A stretch of DNA of 64,000 nucleotides, taken from NCBI RefSeq assembly GCF_900128955.1, contig NZ_FQTY01000001.1, positions 1 to 64,000 of the forward strand, in the 5' to 3' direction. Of this stretch, positions 37,111 to 46,423 are shown piece by piece. Both the position numbers and the translations under genes were made by a program. The stretch's first letter is position 1. Every line of letters begins with the position of its first letter. The notes under the pieces were generated by a model. It was not told the origin of the DNA. It saw nothing but the letters and a program-made list of their open reading frames with translations, and did no database searches. Source of the DNA: Tissierella praeacuta DSM 18095. GTDB taxonomy: Bacteria > Bacillota > Clostridia > Tissierellales > Tissierellaceae.

Positions 37111-37512
37111 TTATTTATCTCTTTGATTAATCAATATATATATACCCAATAAAATTAATAATATTGGCCAAAACTTCCTTAGATTTGCTAGTGGGAAGGT
37201 GAACCAAGGAAAGATTACCCTAGCTAACATAAAACTTCCCCAAATTATTAATCCACCACCTATGAACAAAGGGGTGTTGTTGCGAAGTTTCTCATTACGT
37301 ACACTGTAATCATCACTATAAATAATTCCATCATCTTCAGGTATAACTAAACCACAAATTAGATAAACTAACACTGTAGTACCAAAAGATGGTAATCCAA
37401 TTAATATCCAAGCAATGCGGACTACAGTAGGGTCAATATTAAAATATTCTCCTATACCACCACAAATACCAGAAAATACTCTATTGTTTTTAGAACGTTT
37501 TATTTTGTTCAA
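37111..37512 (-). CDS. PspC domain membrane protein
   Basis: 133 residues. The N-terminal PspC domain reads RVFSGICGGIGEYFNIDPTVVRIAW, a membrane helix follows (about 35-55), and a second hydrophobic region closes the protein (LFIGGGLIIWGSFMLARVIF, IWPILLILLGIYILIN-like). Probably an envelope-stress associated protein; no other psp/lia gene is nearby. TTG start at 37512 behind GAGGTG. First gene of the minus-strand run with recX. Confidence 0.88.
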   Translation of the reverse strand: MNKIKRSKNNRVFSGICGGIGEYFNIDPTVVRIAWILIGLPSFGTTVLVYLICGLVIPEDDGIIYSDDYSVRNEKLRNNTPLFIGGGLIIWGSFMLARVIFPWFTFPLANLRKFWPILLILLGIYILINQRDK

Positions 37513-37650
37513 ACTAACACCTCATTTCTTGTATAATATTTTATCAGATTTTTGTTATTGTTTAAATAGGAGTTATAAAAATTTAAACTAATTCACAATT
37601 CATAAAGTTTATGATAACATAAGTAAATAAAGAGAGTTTTGGAGGTAGCT

Positions 37651-38079
37651 ATGTATAATATATTAGCTTTATTATTCAAATATATATTTATTGTAATTAT
37701 ATATCTATTTATTTTCAGTATTATTAGACTTATTTATCTAGACATAAGAGGAATTGAGGGAATAGGTTCAGATGCTAATGTATATTTAAAACTTATTAAT
37801 AGAAAAGATTCATTGCCATTTAAAATAAAGGAATATTACTTTATTAAAGAAGTTATTTCTTTAGGAAGACATGGAGATAATACTATTGTGGTAAAGGATC
37901 CCTTTGTTTCCAAAAGGCATTTTCAAATAATAGAAGATGAAGGAGATTACTATTTGGAAGATTTGAATAGTGCTAATGGAACATATTTAAATGGAGATAG
38001 GATATTTGATGTAGTGAGATTAAATGATGGAGATATTATTAGGGTAGGGCAAATAGAATTTTTATTTGTAGATAGATGA
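37651..38079 (+). CDS. FHA domain protein with N-terminal membrane helix
   Basis: 142 residues: one membrane helix (about 5-28), then a C-terminal forkhead-associated domain (about 60-142) with the phosphothreonine-binding residues GRHGDNTIVV, SKRH and LNSANGTYLNG. FHA domains read Thr phosphorylation by Ser/Thr kinases. It is followed at 12 bp by rodA/ftsW and pbp genes, matching the FHA-RodA-PBP arrangement of actinobacteria and some Firmicutes, so it is likely to tune wall synthesis. ATG 37651 behind GGAGG. Confidence 0.92.
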   Translation: MYNILALLFKYIFIVIIYLFIFSIIRLIYLDIRGIEGIGSDANVYLKLINRKDSLPFKIKEYYFIKEVISLGRHGDNTIVVKDPFVSKRHFQIIEDEGDYYLEDLNSANGTYLNGDRIFDVVRLNDGDIIRVGQIEFLFVDR

Positions 38080-38091
38080 TAGGAGAATATT

Positions 38092-39339
38092 ATGTTTAAA
38101 AGAGTAATTAAGGGAAAATCCCCAAGAAATTTATTATTTATTTTTGAAATTTTGGCTTTGCTTTTATTATTAATTTATCAAGGAGAAAAAATTGATAAAT
38201 TAACTTTGGGAACGGGATTAGGATTGGTATTAGTAATATACTTATCTAATTATTTACTAACTAAAGTTTCAACTGGAGATAATTATATATTTTTAATTGT
38301 TACTATGCTAATATCCATAGGTATTATAATGATATATAGAATTGACGAGGGACTAGGTATTAAACAGCTAATATGGTTGTCCGCTGGTATATTTATATTT
38401 TTTATAACTTATTTTATTTTAAAATATGTAAGAGGATGGGGAAATTGGATTTATCTCTATATAGCTGGAGCTTATATTCTCTTTTTTATAACTTTTATAT
38501 TTGGAAGTAGAAAAAAGGGAGCTATAAACTGGGTAAGTCTAGGGAAAATTGCTTTTCAACCAGCTGAAATCACTAAGCTTTTACTTGTTTTTATATTAGC
38601 AGCTTATTATTCCAATATTTCAAAATGGAAGGAAAGAAAGTATTCATCGTATTATTTAATGGGAATAGTATATTCCTTTATTACATTATTGTTTTTACAA
38701 AGAGACTTAGGTACGTCCTTAGTTTTTTATGCCATATTTATTGCAATACAATTTATTTATGAAGAAGACAGAAAATTAGTATTATATAATATTGGTTTTT
38801 TTGCCATTGGAGGTATATTGGGGTACACATTATTTGACCATGTTAAAATTAGGTTTCAAGCCTGGTTGAACCCTTGGAAATATATAGAAAGACAGGGATA
38901 TCAAATAACCCAGTCTTTATTTGCCATTGCTGAAGGTGGATTTTTTGGTAGTGGTTTGGGACTTGGATATCCAGATTTTATTCCTGTTGTATATACAGAT
39001 TTTATTTTTTCAGCCATTTGTGAAGAAATGGGAATATTTACTGGGATAGGTATAATAATGTTGTTTATGATTTTAGTATATAGAGGTTTTAAAATTGGAA
39101 TATCACAGGAAAATCAATTTTATAAAATACTTGCTTTAGGTATCAGTACTTTATTTGGTATACAATCTTTCATTATATTAGGTGGGGTGCTTAAGATGAT
39201 ACCATTAACAGGATTAACTTTACCTTTTGTAAGCTATGGAGGCAGTTCAATAGTGTCTAGTTTTATTGCCCTTGGAGTATTGCAAGTATGTTCTGAGGAA
39301 ATAGAAGTAAAGGAGTATGCTGATGAACAAGGAGAATAA
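38092..39339 (+). CDS. FtsW/RodA/SpoVE family SEDS glycosyltransferase
   Basis: 415 residues, about ten helices. SEDS signatures: KKGAINWVSLGKIAFQPAEITKLLLVF (with the catalytic-region residues), LQRDLGTSLVF and the closing PLTGLTLPFVSYGGSSIVSSF. SEDS proteins polymerise lipid II together with a class B PBP; the PBP gene overlaps directly downstream. RodA, FtsW or SpoVE cannot be told apart by eye, though the FHA-SEDS-PBP order suggests an elongation- or sporulation-linked pair. Confidence 0.93.
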   Translation: MFKRVIKGKSPRNLLFIFEILALLLLLIYQGEKIDKLTLGTGLGLVLVIYLSNYLLTKVSTGDNYIFLIVTMLISIGIIMIYRIDEGLGIKQLIWLSAGIFIFFITYFILKYVRGWGNWIYLYIAGAYILFFITFIFGSRKKGAINWVSLGKIAFQPAEITKLLLVFILAAYYSNISKWKERKYSSYYLMGIVYSFITLLFLQRDLGTSLVFYAIFIAIQFIYEEDRKLVLYNIGFFAIGGILGYTLFDHVKIRFQAWLNPWKYIERQGYQITQSLFAIAEGGFFGSGLGLGYPDFIPVVYTDFIFSAICEEMGIFTGIGIIMLFMILVYRGFKIGISQENQFYKILALGISTLFGIQSFIILGGVLKMIPLTGLTLPFVSYGGSSIVSSFIALGVLQVCSEEIEVKEYADEQGE

Positions 39340-40729
39340 AAGAATAGTTGTTGTTTTAATAGGACTTTGTCTAATGTTTATATCCTTAATAGTATATATT
39401 AGTTATTTTCAAATTTTTGAAGCAGAAGCAATAAAAAATAACAGCTATAATAAAAGATTATGGATTAATGAAGAATCAATATTAAGAGGCTCTATATATG
39501 ATAGAAATGGAAAAACATTAGCCTATAGTGAAAAAATAGATGATACTTATAAAAGATATTATATATATGGTAGGTTATATAGTCATATAATAGGATATAG
39601 TTACAGAGAATATGGCAAGTCAGGTTTAGAGCTTCAATACAATAATACATTATTAAATATAAATGAAAATGCTGCAATAAATGAAATAAAGAATATTGTA
39701 GCACCAACAACTGAAGGAAATTCCATTAAGCTGACTATAGATCATGAACTCCAAGCTAAAGCAAGAACATTATTAAAGGGTAAGAAGGGTTCTATTGTGG
39801 CTATGAATCCTAGTACAGGAGAGATATATGCAATGGTTAGTCTTCCAGACTTTGATGTTGCAAATTTGAAGGCAGATTGGAAGGCAATAACAGAAAGCCC
39901 TGATAGTCCACTTATTAATAGAGCTACACAAGGGCTATATCCACCAGGCTCTACATTTAAACTTATAACTACTATTGCTGTTCTAAACACAGCAAATTTA
40001 GAAGAATATTATAATTGCACAGGTAGTACAAATATTAATGGTTATGTATTTAAAGATTATCAAGGAAAAGCACATGGAAATATAGATTTAAGACAAGCAT
40101 TAATTAAATCATGTAACACCTATTTTGCTACAAAATCCATTGAAATAGGGAAAGATAGAATAGGGAATACAGCAGAAAGATTTATGATAAATAATAATAT
40201 TCCCTTTGATTTACCCATTAAAAGTTCACAGTTTCCTTTTAAAGAAAACTTAGATAAAACAGATATAGCTGCTGCAGCAATAGGGCAGGGGAAAGTATTA
40301 GTTACACCATTAAATATGGCTTTAATAGTATCTGGAATAGCAAATGAAGGACAGATAGTAAAACCTATTCTAGTTAAAGAGATTATATCTAAAAATAATA
40401 AGATTTTAAAAAAGAATACTACTGAAGTTTTATCCCAAGGAACTGATTCTATTACAGCTAATAAACTTAAAGATATGATGGTAGATGTAGTAAAATCAGG
40501 AACAGGGAAGAATGCAAGAATAAAAAATATAAAAGTAGCTGGAAAAACTGGTACTGCTGAGAATTCCTCAGGTAAGTCTCATGCGTGGTTTGTCGGCTTT
40601 GCACCAGCAGATGAACCCAAAATTGCAATTGCAGTGATATTAGAGGAGGAAGGGTCAACTGGAGGGAAATCTGCAGCACCTATAGCTAGGGACATTATGA
40701 TTCATGCAATAAATAATATCAAAGATTAA
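39323..40729 (+). CDS. Penicillin-binding protein, class B transpeptidase (short form)
   Basis: 468 residues: membrane anchor (about 8-28), short N-terminal domain, then the transpeptidase with SxxK in PGSTFKL, SxN in KSCN and KTGTAENSSG. Forms a pair with the overlapping SEDS protein and crosslinks peptidoglycan. It is short compared with typical PBP2/FtsI because the dimerisation domain is reduced, as in actinobacterial PbpA. Start ATG 39323 is chosen since AGGAG ends 7 bp ahead; ATG 39317 lies almost on it. Confidence 0.92.
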   Translation: MNKENKRIVVVLIGLCLMFISLIVYISYFQIFEAEAIKNNSYNKRLWINEESILRGSIYDRNGKTLAYSEKIDDTYKRYYIYGRLYSHIIGYSYREYGKSGLELQYNNTLLNINENAAINEIKNIVAPTTEGNSIKLTIDHELQAKARTLLKGKKGSIVAMNPSTGEIYAMVSLPDFDVANLKADWKAITESPDSPLINRATQGLYPPGSTFKLITTIAVLNTANLEEYYNCTGSTNINGYVFKDYQGKAHGNIDLRQALIKSCNTYFATKSIEIGKDRIGNTAERFMINNNIPFDLPIKSSQFPFKENLDKTDIAAAAIGQGKVLVTPLNMALIVSGIANEGQIVKPILVKEIISKNNKILKKNTTEVLSQGTDSITANKLKDMMVDVVKSGTGKNARIKNIKVAGKTGTAENSSGKSHAWFVGFAPADEPKIAIAVILEEEGSTGGKSAAPIARDIMIHAINNIKD

Positions 40730-40743
40730 AAGGAGGTAATTGG

Positions 40744-42546
40744 ATGGAAAGTAATAAAGAAATACTTGAGAGAAAAGATATTAAAAAAGAACATCAGTGG
40801 GATTTGGAGTCTATGTTTATTAATTTTAATGAATGGGAGAAATCTTATAATAAAGCTAAGGAGATGGCTAGAGATTTTATCTTATATAAAGGTGGAGTAG
40901 TCTCCAGTGCTGAAAATTTTTATAATGTACTTAGAGATAAAGATGATTTATATAGAATAACAGAACATTTATATTCATATGCTCATATGAAATTAGATGA
41001 AGATACTAGAGAAGGAAAATCTCAAGAACTATCAGACAAGGGTCTAGGTTTGTATGTAGAAGTAGAAGAAAAAACTTCATTTTTAGTGCCTGAGATATTA
41101 ACTTTAGAGCCTAATACATTAGATAGGTATTTTCAGGAAAAGCCTGAATTGAAGGTATATAAACAATATATTGAAGATATAATGAGACAAAAAGAACATA
41201 TACTTTCTTCTAGAGAAGAATCTATATTGGCTCAAATGGGAGAAGTGGGAAATTCACCACAGAAGATATTCTCAATGCTAAATAATGCTGATTTGAAGTT
41301 CCCGACTATTAAGGATGAAGATGGCAAAGATGTGGAAATCACTCATGGTAATTTTATTCCACTTATGGAATCAAAGAATAGAGATGTAAGAAAAAAAGCT
41401 TTTGAAGCACTATATAATACTTATAAAGGATTCAAAAATACATTTGCAGCTTCACTAAATGGAGATTTAAAAAATAATATATTTAATTCAAATGTAAGAA
41501 AATATAAATCAAGTAGAGAAGCATCCTTAAATCAAAATAATATATCTTTATCTGTATATGATAATTTAATCAATTCAATTCATAATAATCTAGGCAGCAT
41601 GTATAAGTATATGGAAATCAGAAAGAGAGCTTTAGGAGTAGAAGAACTTCATATGTATGACTTATATACTCCAATAGTTAAAGATGTAGATTTGAAGATA
41701 CCATATGAAGAAGGAGTAGAAATAGTAAAAAGAGCATTAACTTCCCTTGGTGAAGAGTATATGGCAGTAGTAGAAGAAGGATTTAGTTCAAGGTGGATAG
41801 ATATATATGAAAATAGGGGCAAAAGATCTGGTGCATATTCAGGAGGTTCCTATGATTCCAAACCATTTATACTATTAAATTATCATGACACATTGGATAA
41901 TGTGTTTACAGTGGCTCATGAATTAGGACATTCAATCCATAGTTATTTTACAAGAAAGACACAGCCTTTCGTTTATGGAAATTATTCTATATTTGTAGCA
42001 GAAGTTGCCTCAACAGCAAATGAAGCTTTACTTATGGACTACATGTTAAAGAATGTTAAAGATAAAAATGAGAGATTATATTTATTAAATCATTATTTAG
42101 AAAGCTTTAGGACTACAGTATTTAGACAAACTATGTTTGCAGAGTTTGAGAAAATAATAAATGAATATCTTGAAAGTGGCGGAGCTATAACTGCAGATTA
42201 TCTATGTGAAACCTACAAGGATATTAATAAATTGTATTATGGACCAAATATGGTAGTGGATGACGAAATAGGAATGGAATGGGCAAGAATACCTCACTTT
42301 TACTATAATTATTATGTATTTCAGTATGCAACAGGCTATTCTGCAGCAGTGGCATTATCTGAAAAAATATTACAAGAAGGAAAACCAGCAGTAGATAGAT
42401 ATATAAACTTTTTAAAGAGTGGAAGTTCAGATTATCCCTTAAATGTATTAAAAACAGCAGGAGTAGATATGACAACAGAAGAACCAGTAAATAATGCAAT
42501 GAAATTATTTAGTAAGCTAGTTGATGAAATGGATAAGTTAATATAG
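40744..42546 (+). CDS. pepF: Oligoendopeptidase F
   Basis: Cytoplasmic M3B zinc metallopeptidase of 600 residues that degrades short peptides. Zinc site HELGHS (HExxH) with the third ligand Glu in FVAEVASTANEALL; an N-terminal helical region (KKEHQWDLESMF) is typical. It follows the PBP gene by 14 bp with a clean AAAGGAGG site and may be cotranscribed, though its role is separate. Intact. Confidence 0.96.
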   Translation: MESNKEILERKDIKKEHQWDLESMFINFNEWEKSYNKAKEMARDFILYKGGVVSSAENFYNVLRDKDDLYRITEHLYSYAHMKLDEDTREGKSQELSDKGLGLYVEVEEKTSFLVPEILTLEPNTLDRYFQEKPELKVYKQYIEDIMRQKEHILSSREESILAQMGEVGNSPQKIFSMLNNADLKFPTIKDEDGKDVEITHGNFIPLMESKNRDVRKKAFEALYNTYKGFKNTFAASLNGDLKNNIFNSNVRKYKSSREASLNQNNISLSVYDNLINSIHNNLGSMYKYMEIRKRALGVEELHMYDLYTPIVKDVDLKIPYEEGVEIVKRALTSLGEEYMAVVEEGFSSRWIDIYENRGKRSGAYSGGSYDSKPFILLNYHDTLDNVFTVAHELGHSIHSYFTRKTQPFVYGNYSIFVAEVASTANEALLMDYMLKNVKDKNERLYLLNHYLESFRTTVFRQTMFAEFEKIINEYLESGGAITADYLCETYKDINKLYYGPNMVVDDEIGMEWARIPHFYYNYYVFQYATGYSAAVALSEKILQEGKPAVDRYINFLKSGSSDYPLNVLKTAGVDMTTEEPVNNAMKLFSKLVDEMDKLI

Positions 42547-42570
42547 TTACAAAAGATAAGGGGGAAGCCA

Positions 42571-42708
42571 ATGTTCACTGTACAAGCAAGACTAGATTCT
42601 ATTTCAATTATATATTCATATATTAGTCTTATAATATCACTAGCTATAATAGGTTTAGGTATATATTTGTTTAAAAAGATAATTAAAATTATTAATAACC
42701 TATTTTAA
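42571..42708 (+). CDS. Very small membrane protein, uncharacterised
   Basis: 45 codons from ATG 42571 behind GGGGG, giving one membrane helix (SIIYSYISLIISLAIIGLGI) and a basic tail ending KKIIKIINNLF. Between pepF and the next gene, with a 15-bp gap to the latter, so it is likely part of the same transcript. The strong ribosome site, single TM and positive-inside tail make it a credible small protein; no family recognised. Confidence 0.5.
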   Translation: MFTVQARLDSISIIYSYISLIISLAIIGLGIYLFKKIIKIINNLF

Positions 42709-42723
42709 ATAGGAGATGATAGT

Positions 42724-43239
42724 ATGAATAAGAAAAAGATTGTATTATTCTGTGCTTTGATAATAATTTTTATAGTTGTTTTTATTATAAAGACAAAAAG
42801 TAATATTTATAAATATTATGATAATAGAGGCATAGAAAAGATGGATATTAAAAATATTATTGATGAAACAATGGGTTTGGGAACATTAAGTATAAAATTA
42901 ACAGAGCTATTAGAAAAATATGATATTCAAGATGAGTATTCATTAGTTGAGAAAATTGTAATGGATAAGTTTGCCAATAAATCAGTTGAGGTCGAGATGG
43001 ACATAAAGCCTAAAGATATGCCAAGTATGTATGGTGTAATATTTGAAGAAAACTATGTTGTGGATTTAATAAAAAGACATAGTGGCAATAAAACGAGTAA
43101 AGAAGACTATAAATTTAATCTTGAGTATTTAAAAGATAATTATGAGGAACTATTAAAATTTGAAAATATTAAAGATAGAAATCACATTAAAAATAATTAT
43201 ATAGATGAATATATTGAAATCTATAGCCACTATGAGTAA
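42724..43239 (+). CDS. Membrane-anchored protein of unknown function
   Basis: 171 residues: N-terminal signal anchor (about 5-23) and a charged, mostly helical domain outside the membrane. No enzyme motif or known family seen. AGGAGATG before ATG 42724. Last gene before a long hairpin. Confidence 0.55.
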   Translation: MNKKKIVLFCALIIIFIVVFIIKTKSNIYKYYDNRGIEKMDIKNIIDETMGLGTLSIKLTELLEKYDIQDEYSLVEKIVMDKFANKSVEVEMDIKPKDMPSMYGVIFEENYVVDLIKRHSGNKTSKEDYKFNLEYLKDNYEELLKFENIKDRNHIKNNYIDEYIEIYSHYE

Positions 43240-43278
43240 GTTTAATAGAAATGAATCTTGTAAAGGGAAATAAAGTTT

Positions 43279-43322
43279 ATAGAATTCACTACTAGTTTAT
43301 ACGAGTGAGTAGTGAATTCTAT
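43279..43322. terminator. Long hairpin between convergent genes
   Basis: Perfect 15-bp inverted repeat (43279-43293 with 43308-43322) with a 14-base loop, between the plus-strand gene and the minus-strand NAD kinase gene. Only short T runs flank it, so it may act as a modest two-way terminator. Confidence 0.6.
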
Positions 43323-43345
43323 TTGTATTTGTTAGGAAAAGTTTT

Positions 43346-44158
43346 CTATAAAAATTTACTCTTAAGATTATTCCAATACATATTCTTATCAAAGTTTAAT
43401 TTTTTAATAGTTTTATCGGAAATTTTTAAATCAATATTTGTAATATTATTATATTTAAACTCAACTCCATCATTTATAACTAAAATTGAATTTTCATATC
43501 TAAGTTCTGGTCTGATAGATATAATTATATCTCCAGGTATTACTGCACTATTTGGTAGAGATCTATAAGCTTTTGAACTAATAGGGGATAATGGGGTGAG
43601 TTGCAAGGTTTTCAAGGATGGGTAGATTATACTGCCACCACTAGAAAAGTTATAGGCAGTACTACCTACAGGTGTTGATATAATAACTCCATCACCACTA
43701 AAGCGTTCTAAATGATTGCCATCTATAAATATTTCTAAATGAACAACTTTTGATTTAAGTCCCTTAATAACTATTTCATTAACACCAGTTAGAAAAAAAG
43801 TCTTGTTTTTAGTACATATATTTGCACTTACTAATGAAATTTCTTCTACGATATAATCCTTTTCTATATATTTATCAATAAACTCATCTATGTTTTCCGG
43901 TAATATTTCTTGAAAAAAACCTAAATGTCCAGTATTTATTCCTACAAATGGTATATTTGGAAACTTATTACGATGTATTGCACGTAGAAAAGCTCCATCA
44001 CCACCTACACATATATTAAGCTCTGCATTATTGCTATAATTTTCTGGAATATAAAATCCTTTATGTTTAAGTTTTTCTGATAAAAGTTTAGATGTTTTCT
44101 TTGATTCAAAGTTATAATTTGAAATAATATTTATTATTCTGTTATCCATAAGTTTCAC
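43346..44158 (-). CDS. nadK: NAD kinase
   Basis: Phosphorylates NAD to NADP. GGDGAFLRAIH is the catalytic GGDG loop, GHLGFFQE the conserved NE-region partner, TGVNEIVIKG and the conserved SGDGVIISTPVGSTAYNFSSGG follow. 270 residues, normal. GTG start at 44158 on the minus strand, seven bases after GGGGG. Usually near recN/argR in Firmicutes, but not here. The next gene is divergent. Confidence 0.94.
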   Translation of the reverse strand: MKLMDNRIINIISNYNFESKKTSKLLSEKLKHKGFYIPENYSNNAELNICVGGDGAFLRAIHRNKFPNIPFVGINTGHLGFFQEILPENIDEFIDKYIEKDYIVEEISLVSANICTKNKTFFLTGVNEIVIKGLKSKVVHLEIFIDGNHLERFSGDGVIISTPVGSTAYNFSSGGSIIYPSLKTLQLTPLSPISSKAYRSLPNSAVIPGDIIISIRPELRYENSILVINDGVEFKYNNITNIDLKISDKTIKKLNFDKNMYWNNLKSKFL

Positions 44159-44261
44159 AAATTGACCCCCTAAATGGTTTTAGCCTTTAAAATTAAATAA
44201 AATTTGATATAATTAGTTTACCAATATTATATAATAAACATAAGGAAAATTGGAGGGAAAT

Positions 44262-45164
44262 ATGAATTTATTTGAAGAAAGTGAAAATATTGTTGTTTTT
44301 GAAGTCCAAGAGGATAGATTAGATTTGGAAGATTTTCTTTCCAGTAAGGATATATCAGGAAGATTGTTTAGAAAACTATATAAGGCAAAGCAGATATATG
44401 TGGATGGTAAATTTAAGCGAAAAGGCTTAACTCTCGAAAAAGGAGCAGTAGTTTCTATTTATATGGAAGATGAAAGTGAAAACACAAAGCCAGAGAAAAT
44501 GGATATAAATATTGTCTATGAAGATTTTGATTTTTTAATTTTAAACAAACAGCCAAATATAGTTGTACATCCAACAAAATCCCATCAAGAAAATACTTTA
44601 TCCAATGGAATATCTTATTATTTTAAGGAAAAAGGTATAAAAAAGAAAATAAGATTTGTCAATAGATTAGATATGGATACTACTGGAATATTAATAGTGG
44701 CAAAAAATCCTTTTGCCCATCAGCAAATGGCTTTACAGTTTGAGTCCCATAAGGTAGAAAAGAAATACCAGGCAATAGTAGATGGTATTGTAGAAAAGGA
44801 TGAAAATTATATTAATCTACCAATTGGCAGGGAAGAAGATAAGAGTATTAGAAAAACAGTAACAGAGGAAGGTCAAGATGCTCTAACTAAATATACTGTT
44901 ATTGAAAGATATAAAGATGCAACTTTACTTGATGTACAAATATTTACAGGAAGGTCTCATCAAATCAGAGTTCATTTAGACCATATAGGTCATCCTATAA
45001 TTGGAGATAGTCTCTATAATAAAGAGAGTCCTTATATAAATAGGCAGGCTCTCCATTCATATTATTTAAAAGTAAAGCATCCTAGAACGAAAGAAGATAT
45101 AGAATTTATTGCTCCATTACCTAAGGATATGGAAAATCTAATAAACCATCTAAAGAATAAGTAA
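44262..45164 (+). CDS. RluA family pseudouridine synthase (second copy)
   Basis: 300 residues: divergent S4-like start and a catalytic domain with VNRLDMDTTGILIVAKN (catalytic Asp), GREEDKSIRKTV and TGRSHQIRVHLDHIGHPIIGDSLY. Target not decidable. Start ATG 44262 behind GGAGGG; an earlier TTG at 44250 would overlap that site. Its last codons are inside a two-way terminator stem. Confidence 0.93.
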   Translation: MNLFEESENIVVFEVQEDRLDLEDFLSSKDISGRLFRKLYKAKQIYVDGKFKRKGLTLEKGAVVSIYMEDESENTKPEKMDINIVYEDFDFLILNKQPNIVVHPTKSHQENTLSNGISYYFKEKGIKKKIRFVNRLDMDTTGILIVAKNPFAHQQMALQFESHKVEKKYQAIVDGIVEKDENYINLPIGREEDKSIRKTVTEEGQDALTKYTVIERYKDATLLDVQIFTGRSHQIRVHLDHIGHPIIGDSLYNKESPYINRQALHSYYLKVKHPRTKEDIEFIAPLPKDMENLINHLKNK

Positions 45165-45189
45165 AATACTTATTCTTTAGATGGTTTTT
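45143..45189. terminator. Bidirectional terminator spanning two stop codons
   Basis: Perfect 20-bp inverted repeat (45143-45162 with 45168-45187) with a five-base loop, followed by T on both strands. It contains the last codons of the convergent genes ending at 45164 and 45170. Confidence 0.88.
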
Positions 45190-45817
45190 CTATTATCTCT
45201 ATTTTTTTATTCTCTTCCTTATTTTCTTGCTTTGGTGAATTTAGAATTTTCATTATTTCCATCATCTTGCCCATTTCTTTAAATTTATCTTTGTTTTTTA
45301 GATCATCACCATCCATTAAAGGTGTGAGTATATTCATTAACTGAGTAGGATCATTTAATCCATCTTGACTATTTATTACAGAAGTTAATACTGAAAACAT
45401 TTTTTTATACGTATCCATATTTATAATTAAATCCATAATCATTCCAACATTTTTAGTTTCTGATCTAGAAGCTTCTTTTTGTAGTACATGTATTATTTTA
45501 TTTAGCCTATCTTTATTACTATCTACAATTGTAGCTTCCTTAATATATTGATATTCTTCATTTTTCATGAATTCAATTAATTCATTTATCTTCATAATAC
45601 GTTCAGTAAATAATATTGATTTATTTATCAAAGGTATGTACTGTTCAGGGAAATATGTCCCAATTTTTTTTGCCATTCTAATTTTTTCTAAAGTATATTT
45701 AGTATCAATCTCCATAGTGTTTACAAAATTTTCTAAGGTGTTTAACCCTGTTAGCTTGTTGCCTTGATTTTTTCCAGCTATTAAAAGAACTATAAATATT
45801 AAAATATTATTATCCAA
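45170..45817 (-). CDS. Uncharacterised protein with N-terminal hydrophobic segment
   Basis: 215 residues: short hydrophobic start (DNNILIFIVLLIAG) and then a helical, Lys/Glu/Met-rich body with several predicted amphipathic helices, ending in an acidic/basic tail. No recognised domain. Start is TTG 45817 behind GGGGGG. It lies divergent to the next gene at 45952. Confidence 0.55.
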   Translation of the reverse strand: MDNNILIFIVLLIAGKNQGNKLTGLNTLENFVNTMEIDTKYTLEKIRMAKKIGTYFPEQYIPLINKSILFTERIMKINELIEFMKNEEYQYIKEATIVDSNKDRLNKIIHVLQKEASRSETKNVGMIMDLIINMDTYKKMFSVLTSVINSQDGLNDPTQLMNILTPLMDGDDLKNKDKFKEMGKMMEIMKILNSPKQENKEENKKIEIIEKPSKE

Positions 45818-45951
45818 AACCAGCCCCCCTTGACTATAGAATAGATATAATACTCATTATATGCAGAGCTAGATTAATAGTTGCAATATCTTTTAGTAAT
45901 ATATTTATTCTATATTTCATAAATTATGATATAAGAAAGGGAGGGATTAAA

Positions 45952-46236
45952 ATGGAAGATAAAAAAATGAAGAATATTATTGATAAGCTTGAGGGATATA
46001 CTCCTAGTGATGAAGAAATTTCAATAATTGAAAATCTTGCAGATAAGTATATGGATAAGTCAGAGGAGGATATATTTGTAGAGATTATAAAGGTAAAATC
46101 TGATATGGAAGATAAGATAAGCGATGAGCAATATGCTTCAATATTAGAAAAACTAGACACTATTCGACCTATGTTAAATGAAGAGCAAAATATTAAGTTA
46201 AATAAAGTGATAGAATTGCTAAATAAAGATAAGTAA
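45952..46236 (+). CDS. Small acidic helical protein, uncharacterised
   Basis: 94 residues, fully hydrophilic, rich in Glu/Asp/Lys/Ile, predicted all-helical. ATG 45952 behind GGAGGG. Divergent from the gene ending at 45170 and followed by a clear terminator. No family recognised. Confidence 0.6.
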   Translation: MEDKKMKNIIDKLEGYTPSDEEISIIENLADKYMDKSEEDIFVEIIKVKSDMEDKISDEQYASILEKLDTIRPMLNEEQNIKLNKVIELLNKDK

Positions 46237-46240
46237 GATG

Positions 46241-46265
46241 AGAAGGGTTAATTACCCTTCTTTTT
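46241..46265 (+). terminator. Terminator after the small acidic protein gene
   Basis: AGAAGGGT (46241-46248) pairs with ACCCTTCT (46254-46261), loop TAATT, then T run. Confidence 0.88.
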
Positions 46266-46423
46266 GTTGATAGAATATAATATAAAACTTAAGTTTGTAG
46301 AAATTATTAATGAAAAAATTAATACAAATAGATAAATTAATGTTAATATATAAATATGGTATATTTTAAAATAAAGATTATAAACTGTGATTTTGATAAA
46401 ATTAAAAAATGGAAGTGAATAAT

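Noticed and set aside
43305-43568. 87-codon plus-strand ORF opposite nadK
   Set aside because: Overlaps the NAD kinase gene and starts inside a hairpin; no ribosome site.
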